Position numbers and translations under genes: made by a program
The notes under the pieces: generated by a model
What the model was told of the DNA's origin: nothing
The model's database searches: none
What the model saw: only the letters and a program-made list of their open reading frames with translations
From: an uncultured Acidobacteriota bacterium
Lineage (GTDB): Bacteria; Acidobacteriota; Terriglobia; UBA7540
NCBI GenBank assembly: GCA_937900045.1
Contig: CALCEB010000158.1
Coordinates: 1 to 5,715, forward strand
Length of the DNA stretch: 5,715 nucleotides
Direction of reading: 5' to 3'
Part shown: piece by piece, positions 1-4,846 of the stretch
Numbering within the stretch: the first letter of the stretch is position 1
How the letters are laid out: each line of letters begins with the position of its first letter

Positions 1-19
1 ACTCAGGCCCCTCGAATCC

Positions 20-46
20 TAAAGTCAGCGCTTTTCACGCCGGATT
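20..46 (+). promoter_or_regulatory. Candidate sigma-28 (FliA-type) promoter ahead of fliR
   Basis: Seen: TAAAGTCA at 20-27, exactly 11 bases, then GCCGGATT at 39-46. The enterobacterial sigma-28 consensus is TAAAGTTT-N11-GCCGATAA. The -35 half matches 6 of 8, the spacer is the expected length, and the -10 half keeps GCCG but departs after it. A start point about 7 bases past the -10 would fall near 53, just before the fliR ribosome binding site at 56-60. Bases 1-66 contain nothing that reads as a gene end I recognise, which fits an intergenic stretch. It remains one short match in an organism whose own consensus is unknown, so chance is possible. Confidence 0.3.
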
Positions 47-55
47 CAGGTAATA

Positions 56-60
56 GAGGA
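56..60 (+). promoter_or_regulatory. Ribosome binding site deciding the TTG start of fliR
   Basis: GAGGA lies 6 bases before TTG at 67. The fliR frame is open back to base 1 but contains no ATG, GTG or other TTG upstream of 67, so this site and the family-typical N-terminus fix the start. Confidence 0.6.
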
Positions 61-66
61 ACTCCT

Positions 67-831
67 TTGGAACTGGTTCTCTCACAAACGGTCGCTCGCG
101 GACTGCTGGTAGGCGCCCGGATCAGCACCCTGATGGTCTTCGCACCATTCTTTGGCAGTGGCGCAATTCCGGCGCGGGTTAAGGTAGGGCTTGCTTTTTT
201 CTTGACGCTGGCGCTTTATCCCTCCGCTCCATCACTCGCGGCCCTGACGGCTGGAGCATGGGTGGGAGCCCTGTTAGGGGAAGCCATCATTGGTTTGATC
301 CTGGGCTTGCTAATGAATTTTGTCTTCGAGGCTGTTTATATGGCTGGCCAAATTGCCGGATTTCAACTGGGGCTCACGATGGAGACTGCCATCGACCCGA
401 CGACGCAGGCGGATTCGCCCGTGCTCAACGTTTTCTATCAGTCCGTTGCCATGCTGTTGTTTCTGGAGCTTGGCATGCATCACTGGATGCTCAAGGCGGT
501 TGCCTCCAGCTACAGCTATCTTCCCATCGGGGCTTCTCACCTGTCCCGCGTAGGCGTCAAGGCGCTGTTGGACGCTTCCAGTGGCATGTTCTGGGTTGGC
601 CTCCAGCTTGCGGGTCCTGTGTTGATCGTAACTTTGCTCACCGATTTGGCGATGGGTTTCATGAGCAAGGCAGCCCCCCAGTTTCCGGTGGTCTTCACTG
701 CGATTCCCGTCAAGGTTTTAGTCGGCACGACACTGATCGCCCTCGGCATCGGTTTCTGGCCTCGCATCCTCGGCGGCTGTTTCCATCGGGCGCTTTCGCT
801 CACCGGCCAACTCTGGGCGCTGGCGCGATAG
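67..831 (+). CDS. fliR: Flagellar export gate protein FliR
   Basis: FliR is an inner-membrane protein of the flagellar type III export gate and, in known structures, assembles with FliP and FliQ into the export channel at the base of the rod. The 254-residue product has the usual length and is almost wholly hydrophobic, with about six membrane stretches. Family features are visible: R18 and the P34..K39 stretch near the N-terminus, a G71-E72 segment followed by glycine-spaced helices, AGQIAGFQLGL at 93-103, DP at 110-111, and the late LTDLAMGF (191-198) leading into APQ (203-205) and P214-K216. The usual PQ-x-N-x-F pattern is altered: P207 occupies about the position where Asn is normally found. 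The start is TTG, backed by GAGGA. The stop codon overlaps the flhB ribosome binding site, 11 bases before flhB. The FliR call is firm; the injectisome homologue SctT is excluded by the flagellar neighbours. Confidence 0.93.
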   Translation: MELVLSQTVARGLLVGARISTLMVFAPFFGSGAIPARVKVGLAFFLTLALYPSAPSLAALTAGAWVGALLGEAIIGLILGLLMNFVFEAVYMAGQIAGFQLGLTMETAIDPTTQADSPVLNVFYQSVAMLLFLELGMHHWMLKAVASSYSYLPIGASHLSRVGVKALLDASSGMFWVGLQLAGPVLIVTLLTDLAMGFMSKAAPQFPVVFTAIPVKVLVGTTLIALGIGFWPRILGGCFHRALSLTGQLWALAR

Positions 832-835
832 GGGA
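830..835 (+). promoter_or_regulatory. Ribosome binding site of flhB, overlapping the fliR stop
   Basis: AGGGGA at 830-835 shares two bases with the fliR TAG stop (829-831) and sits 7 bases before the GTG start at 843. This suggests translational coupling of the two gate genes. Confidence 0.6.
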
Positions 836-842
836 ATAAACG

Positions 843-1925
843 GTGGCTGAAGACAGGACAGAACAAGCAACACCCCATCGCCGGCAAAAAGCCCGCGAAA
901 AAGGACAAGTGGCTCGCAGCCGGGAGCTCTCTTCGGCACTGGCCTTGCTCGCTGTGGTCGTCCTGCTGCACTGGCAGTTCGCAAGTTTCGTAGGTCAGTG
1001 GAGAGGGTTTTTCCGCGAAGTTTTAAATATGGCGAATTTTTCTGATAACACGCTCATCCTACACTCCCTGGCCTTGATACTCGGGAGATGGATCACGCCG
1101 GCATTGCTGGTAGGAGTTGCCTTATCCGCCGTGGCCAGCGTGGGACAAGGGGGGTTAGTTTTTGCCCCTGCCTTGCTCGCACCGCAACTCGGGAAGCTCA
1201 ACCCGGCCTCCAATCTAAAGAGAATCTTTTCGGTGTCGGGCCTGAGCCACTGGCTGAAATCGCTCATCCCCATGCTGTTCGTCGGCTACCTGACTTCCAC
1301 GATCATCACGCGGGATTGGACGCAGCTCCTGATGATGACCACTCAAAGCCCACGGGAGTCTTTTGTCTGGCTGGGGCAGCGGATGTTTGAAATAGCCTGG
1401 AAGTCGGGATTGATCTTCCTGGCGTGGTCAGCGGTGGATTATTTCCTACAACGGCTCAGCTTAAGCCGCCAGCTAAAAATGAGCAAGCAAGAAGTGAAAG
1501 AGGAGAGCAAGGACTTGCAAGGCAACCCGATGATCAAGGGGCGTGTCCGCCGCTTGCAGCGTGAAATGCGGCGCCGCTTCATGATTAAGGATGTGTCGCG
1601 GGCCACGGTGGTCGTGGTCAATCCCACGGAATACGCGGTGGCGCTCGAGTTCCGGCTGGGTGAGATGACCGCGCCGGTGGTGGTCGCCAAAGGCCGCAAT
1701 CTGCTGGCCAAGAAAATCCGCGAGGAAGCAAACTGGCACGGAATTCCAATCGTCCGGAACGTACCCCTGGCTCAAGCGCTCTATCGTGCCGTCCCAGTCG
1801 GCAAGTCCATCCCACCCGCGCTCTATGCGGGCGTGGCTGAAATCCTGGCGTTCATCTACCGCGCCAAAGCAAAACCGCAAACCGGAAACACAACCGCCAA
1901 CCGGCCGTTAATCCGGATGAACTAA
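843..1925 (+). CDS. flhB: Flagellar export gate and substrate-switch protein FlhB, NPTE variant
   Basis: FlhB is an inner-membrane protein of the flagellar export gate. Its cytoplasmic domain cuts itself between Asn and Pro of an NPTH motif, which switches export from rod/hook to filament subunits. The 360-residue product has the expected plan: a basic N-terminus with TEQATPHRRQKAREKGQVARS (6-26), four membrane regions at about 31-50, 72-104, 136-155 and 185-203, then the linker MSKQEVKEESKDLQGNP (213-229) and the FlhB cytoplasmic domain to about 343, with a short polar tail. The cleavage motif reads N260-P261-T262-E263, so the scissile Asn-Pro is kept but the normal His is Glu. Nearby, AKGRNLLAKKIR has N287 where Asp is usual, and the common ENPPLAR stretch is RNVPLAQ (305-311). 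The start is GTG, 11 bases after fliR; flhA begins 10 bases downstream. The frame is intact and I am confident of the family. Confidence 0.95.
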   Translation: MAEDRTEQATPHRRQKAREKGQVARSRELSSALALLAVVVLLHWQFASFVGQWRGFFREVLNMANFSDNTLILHSLALILGRWITPALLVGVALSAVASVGQGGLVFAPALLAPQLGKLNPASNLKRIFSVSGLSHWLKSLIPMLFVGYLTSTIITRDWTQLLMMTTQSPRESFVWLGQRMFEIAWKSGLIFLAWSAVDYFLQRLSLSRQLKMSKQEVKEESKDLQGNPMIKGRVRRLQREMRRRFMIKDVSRATVVVVNPTEYAVALEFRLGEMTAPVVVAKGRNLLAKKIREEANWHGIPIVRNVPLAQALYRAVPVGKSIPPALYAGVAEILAFIYRAKAKPQTGNTTANRPLIRMN

Positions 1926-1935
1926 GGACAGGAAA

Positions 1936-3363
1936 ATGGCAGTTCAATCCAAACCGAACCAGAAGGGAAGCCCGGCGCGAATGGACTGGGTTGTGCCACT
2001 CATCGGAGTGGCGATGGTCTTCGTTATGCTCGTGCCCGTCCCCGCCGCTGTATTGGACATTCTACTGGCAACCAGCATTACCACCGGGGTTCTCGTGCTT
2101 CTGGTTTCCATGTACATCTTGCGCCCCGTGCAGTTTTCCGTCTTTCCATCGCTGCTTTTGCTTCTGACCCTATTCCGTCTGTCCTTAAATATGGCCAGCA
2201 GCCGCCGCATTCTCCTTCATGGCAGCGAAGGAGCGGGGGCGGCGGGAAATGTGATTCAAGCCTTTGGCCAATTTGTGGTGGGCGGCAATTATGTAGTCGG
2301 TTTCGTGCTATTTCTGGCCCTCGTGGCGATTCAATTTCTGGTGATCAACCACGGCGCGGTCCGCATTGCGGAGGTCACGGCTCGTTTCACCCTGGACGCT
2401 CTGCCCGGCAAGCAGATGGCCATTGACGCGGATCTCAATGCCGGCACCATCGACGAAGCCCAAGCCCGGGCGCGCCGGTCCCAGATCGCGCAGGAAGCCG
2501 AATTTTACGGAGCAATGGACGGAGCTGCCCGCTTCAGCCAGCGGGATTCCATGGCCACCATTCTGATCACGGCGATCAATATCGGCGCGGGCCTGCTGAT
2601 CGGAGTCTTTTACCACGGCCTCGATTTCCAGCAGGCGCTCAAAACCTACACCATTCTCACCGTGGGAGACGGGCTGGTTACTCTCATCCCTTCTCTACTC
2701 GTTTCCGTCGCGGGGGCCATGGTGGCCACGCGCGCTTCATCACAATCCAGCCTGGGTTTGGACCTTAAACGGCAATTGCTTCCCCGAAGCCGGCCTTTGT
2801 GGATTGCATCGGGCGTCATGTTCTCCTTGGCGCTGATCCCCGGTCTTCCCAAGCTCTCCTTCTTTCTTCTCTCGGGCATTACCGCAGTCGTTGCAAAGCG
2901 CGCAACAGGGCCCACCGAAGAGGATGAGACCAAACCGGCAGGCGGCGGAGCCGCCGCCAAGGGCAAGTCCTCAGATAATGCCCCGGTCCTGCCCAAACTC
3001 GATGAGCTTAGCATGGAAGTGGGTTACGGCTTGGTGCCTTTGGTCGACGAAGGCCAGGGTGGGCAGCTCCTGCAGCGAATTCGAGCTTTGCGCAAGCACC
3101 TGGCCGGGCAGCTCGGTTTCCTGGTGCCCTCCGTCCACATTACGGATAATGCCCAGCTCAAGCCGCGTGAGTATGTCATCCGGCTGCGCGGCGTTGAGAT
3201 TGCACGTTGGGAGACTCAGCAAAATTGTCTGCTTGCCATCAGCGCCGAAGCCAAAGCGCCCGCTATCGAGGGCAAGGAGACCCGCGAGCCGGCCTTCGGG
3301 GTCGCAGCCCGGTGGATCGCGCCCGAACAGAGGGAAAAGCTCTCGCGGCCGGGTATGCTGTAG
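1936..3363 (+). CDS. flhA: FlhA, N-terminal open frame (475 residues)
   Basis: This is what an uncorrected frame gives. Residues 1-320 are the membrane domain, with hydrophobic segments from about 18 to 320. They include the FHIPEP-family signature near 81-93 (RLSLNMASSRRIL) and the conserved cytoplasmic loop at about 145-206, with FTLDALPGKQMAIDADLNAG (151-170) and EAEFYGAMDGA (187-197). Where many FlhA proteins have K-F-V-x-G-D, this one has R199-F-S-Q-R-D204: the Asp is kept and the Lys and Gly are replaced. A linker rich in Gly, Ala and charged residues (322-350) leads to the cytoplasmic domain, which is FlhA-like through K468. The last seven residues, LSRPGML, are out-of-frame readthrough to a TAG. 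Alone this would lack about a third of FlhA and would not be expected to work in export. Confidence 0.85.
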   Translation: MAVQSKPNQKGSPARMDWVVPLIGVAMVFVMLVPVPAAVLDILLATSITTGVLVLLVSMYILRPVQFSVFPSLLLLLTLFRLSLNMASSRRILLHGSEGAGAAGNVIQAFGQFVVGGNYVVGFVLFLALVAIQFLVINHGAVRIAEVTARFTLDALPGKQMAIDADLNAGTIDEAQARARRSQIAQEAEFYGAMDGAARFSQRDSMATILITAINIGAGLLIGVFYHGLDFQQALKTYTILTVGDGLVTLIPSLLVSVAGAMVATRASSQSSLGLDLKRQLLPRSRPLWIASGVMFSLALIPGLPKLSFFLLSGITAVVAKRATGPTEEDETKPAGGGAAAKGKSSDNAPVLPKLDELSMEVGYGLVPLVDEGQGGQLLQRIRALRKHLAGQLGFLVPSVHITDNAQLKPREYVIRLRGVEIARWETQQNCLLAISAEAKAPAIEGKETREPAFGVAARWIAPEQREKLSRPGML

Positions 3364-4008
3364 TCGATCAAACCTCCGCCATCGCCACCCATCTGGCCGA
3401 GGTTATCAAACAGAACGCTCATACCCTGCTGACCCGCCAGGAAGTCAAGCGGCTGCTCGATAGTCTTTCGGACTCCCATCCCAAGCTGGTTGAGGAGCTC
3501 GCACCCAAAGTCTTAAGTTTGGGCGAGATTCAGCGTGTCCTTCAGCAGCTACTTCGCGAACAGGTCTCAATCCGTGATCTCTCCACCATCCTGGAAACTC
3601 TGCTGGATTCCGCAACAACCAACAAGAACCCGGTGATGCTGGTGGAAGCCGTGCGGCAAGCTCTGAGCCGGGGCCTGGTTCAGAACCTGGTCGGAGATGA
3701 CGGCAAACTTACGGTGGTAACGGTCGATCCCCAAATCGAGGACCAGATTTATCAGATGTTCGATCAGAGTGCGGCCAATGGCCGGCAGCCATCCGGAAAT
3801 GCGTCGTTGCTACGCAGGATTTTGGACGCCCTGCGCAACCTGATGGGGGATCAATTGGCGACGGCTTGTCCGGCGCTCTTGTGCAGTTCCCCGGCGCGCT
3901 TCCACCTGCGCCGCGTGCTGGAAACCCTTTTTGCCGAAACTGGTGGTGATCTCGCCGGCTGAGGTCCCCGCCGCAGTATCCATTCAATCTATGGGAGTCG
4001 TACGCTAA
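1936..4008 (+). CDS. flhA: Flagellar export gate protein FlhA, whole locus with two frameshifts
   Basis: FlhA is the large export-gate protein: its membrane half works with the proton motive force and its cytoplasmic half forms a ring that docks substrates and chaperones. The gene is read in three pieces: 1936-3339, then 3339-3929 after a -1 shift, then 3931-4008 after a +1 shift. Together they give 468 + 197 + 25 = 690 residues, the normal FlhA length, ending in SIQSMGVVR, a typical FlhA tail. Each piece looks FlhA-like in its own frame and the joins are seamless (REK-ALAAGY and LETL-LPKLVV), so the ancestral or true protein is evident. The second shift restores the original frame. Single-base errors in the assembled sequence or recent inactivation are the simplest explanations; programmed shifting is less likely. 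The ATG start is preceded by AAGGA (1924-1928), 7 bases upstream, overlapping the flhB stop. Confidence 0.85.
3331..3342 (+). other. First flhA frameshift site (-1), around GGAAAAG
   Basis: In the first frame the codons are AGG GAA AAG CTC; FlhA similarity stops after the AAG (K468). It resumes at GCT 3339 in the -1 frame. Either one base is missing (AAGG-CT would restore the frame), or ribosomes slip back one base on G-GAA-AAG: AAG to AAA re-pairs well and GAA to GGA re-pairs with a wobble. I do not see an obvious strong stem-loop or upstream Shine-Dalgarno-like stimulator, although I could not fold it. Confidence 0.75.
3339..3962 (+). CDS. flhA: FlhA, cytoplasmic-domain piece in the -1 frame
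   Basis: From GCT at 3339 this frame continues FlhA without a missing residue: ALAAGYAVVDQTSAIATHLA, then EVIKQNAHTLLTRQEVKRLLD, SLGEIQRVLQQLLREQVSIRDL and NLVGDDGKLTVVTVDPQIED, all typical of the FlhA cytoplasmic domain. The frame is also open upstream of 3339 (a TTG occurs at 3207), but the 3207-3338 translation is not FlhA-like, overlaps the real FlhA frame, and has no convincing ribosome binding site, so I do not take it as a separate gene start. FlhA similarity in this frame ends at about 3929; the residues FAETGGDLAG before the TGA at 3960 are out-of-frame readthrough. Confidence 0.75.
   Translation, partial: ALAAGYAVVDQTSAIATHLAEVIKQNAHTLLTRQEVKRLLDSLSDSHPKLVEELAPKVLSLGEIQRVLQQLLREQVSIRDLSTILETLLDSATTNKNPVMLVEAVRQALSRGLVQNLVGDDGKLTVVTVDPQIEDQIYQMFDQSAANGRQPSGNASLLRRILDALRNLMGDQLATACPALLCSSPARFHLRRVLETLFAETGGDLAG
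3927..3933 (+). other. Second flhA frameshift site (+1), T5 run
   Basis: The -1 frame reads ACC CTT TTT GCC; dropping one T gives ACC CTT TTG CCG, which continues the FlhA end. The run of five T at 3928-3932 is a typical place for a one-base insertion or sequencing error. CTT-T is also the slip codon used in the prfB (RF2) +1 frameshift, but the stop codon and the nearby Shine-Dalgarno-like stimulator of prfB are absent here. Confidence 0.75.
3931..4008 (+). pseudogene. flhA: FlhA, last 25 codons in the original frame
   Basis: TTG at 3931 through the TAA at 4006-4008 encodes LPKLVVISPAEVPAAV then SIQSMGVVR. This is the classic FlhA C-terminus (a leucine/valine strand, S-x-x-E-[IV]-P, then a Q-[ST]-x-G-V-V type end). 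It lies in the same frame as 1936-3363. It is too short to be called as a gene by itself and would be missed by automated annotation. It marks the true end of flhA, 23 bases before fliA. Confidence 0.8.
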
Positions 4009-4031
4009 GAAGCTGAAAGAAGGCGGCTGAT

Positions 4032-4841
4032 ATGAAATCTTCCTTACAAGAAGCGCGAAACAATTACGAAGTCATCGCCCAGCTTGACCCTGAGGACCGG
4101 GACCGGTTGGTCATGGAATTTCTTCCGGAGGTCAATTACATTGCCCGCCGCATCCATGACCGTCTGCCCGCTCACGTGCCGCTCGATGACCTGATCAACG
4201 CCGGGGTCGTCGGGCTGCTCGAAGCGATCAAGAATTTTGATTCTTCCCGCAACGTGCAGATCAAGACCTTCGCTAAGCTGCGGATTCAGGGCGCCATGCT
4301 GGACATGCTCCGCGAGTTTGACTGGTGTCCTCGCACCGTCCGGCGGAAGGCGCGGGAGATGGAAGAGACCAGCCGCAAACTGCAGCACACTCTGGGCCGC
4401 GACCCTTCCGAGCAGGAAGTGGCGCAGGCCATGAATATCGGAGTCAAAGACCTCCAAGAACTCCTAACCGACCTTCGCGGCGTGAACCTTGGCAGTTTGC
4501 AGGCGATGGAAGGCGAAGAGGGTCACGATGAAACGCGCTTTAAGTATGTCCCGAATTCGCCCGACGAAGATCCTTATTATCTCTGCCTGCGGTCGGAAAT
4601 CCGCTCTTGCCTGACTCAGGCGGTGAGCGAACTTCTAGAACGCGAGCGCCAACTGCTGGCGCTTTATTACAACGAAGAACTGACAATGAAGGAGGTGGGA
4701 AGGGTGCTCGGCATCGGTGAGGGCCGTGTCTCCCAAATTCACTCCGCCGCCCTTCTTCGCATGAGAGGGCGCATGCAAGAGCTCTTGAACGCCCGCACCC
4801 CTTCATCTTCCGCGGCCCAACGTGCAGTTTCAATGGAGTAA
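4032..4841 (+). CDS. fliA: Flagellar sigma factor FliA (sigma-28, FliA/WhiG type)
   Basis: This alternative sigma factor directs RNA polymerase to late flagellar and chemotaxis promoters; in well-studied species the anti-sigma factor FlgM holds it back until the hook is complete. The 269-residue product has sigma region 2 at about 30-100, with the VPLDDLINAGVVGLLEAIKNFD core (49-70), KTFAKLRIQGAMLDMLREFDW (78-98) and PRTVRRKAR (100-108). Region 3 is at about 105-175, with the LGRDPSEQEVAQAM helix (121-134). Region 4 is at about 195-252, with its helix-turn-helix LTMKEVGRVLGIGEGRVSQIHSAAL at 217-241. Three sigma regions without region 1.1 or an extracytoplasmic-type layout support the FliA/WhiG group. 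AGAAGG at 4018-4023 lies 8 bases before the ATG. The gene follows flhA directly, with no flhF or flhG in between, and its end overlaps the fliM ribosome binding site. No flgM is visible in the window. Confidence 0.94.
   Translation: MKSSLQEARNNYEVIAQLDPEDRDRLVMEFLPEVNYIARRIHDRLPAHVPLDDLINAGVVGLLEAIKNFDSSRNVQIKTFAKLRIQGAMLDMLREFDWCPRTVRRKAREMEETSRKLQHTLGRDPSEQEVAQAMNIGVKDLQELLTDLRGVNLGSLQAMEGEEGHDETRFKYVPNSPDEDPYYLCLRSEIRSCLTQAVSELLERERQLLALYYNEELTMKEVGRVLGIGEGRVSQIHSAALLRMRGRMQELLNARTPSSSAAQRAVSME
4835..4838 (+). promoter_or_regulatory. Ribosome binding site of fliM inside the end of fliA
   Basis: GGAG at 4835-4838 lies within the last codons of fliA, just before its TAA (4839-4841), and 8 bases ahead of the ATG at 4847. 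It supports that ATG and coupling of fliM to fliA. Confidence 0.5.
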
Positions 4842-4846
4842 ACCAC

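Noticed and set aside
1..53. Possible 3' end of fliQ, the usual gene before fliR
   Set aside because: The two frames that close here (stops at 20-22 and 51-53) give short peptides, LRPLES and SGPSNPKVSAFHAGFR, that do not look like a FliQ C-terminus. Too short to call.
258..839. 193-codon open frame within fliR
   Set aside because: A shadow of the highly conserved fliR frame; its translation is full of His, Arg, Gly and Cys with no family likeness.
1473..1880. Minus-strand open frame of 135 codons opposite flhB
   Set aside because: Antisense to the conserved FlhB cytoplasmic domain, His-rich and without a ribosome binding site or known motif.
3207..3338. Separate gene starting at TTG 3207 and running to 3962
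   Set aside because: The first 44 codons overlap well-conserved FlhA coding sequence in another frame and are not protein-like; only the part from 3339 is meaningful and it is FlhA.
2891..3463. 190-codon open frame overlapping flhA
   Set aside because: Rich in Arg, Ser and Pro, as shadow frames of GC-rich genes are; it lies across conserved FlhA sequence and has no recognisable domain.
4007..4033. Sigma-28-like -10 (GCTGATAT) just before fliA
   Set aside because: It overlaps the fliA start codon, so transcription would begin inside the gene, and no matching -35 lies 11 bases upstream.
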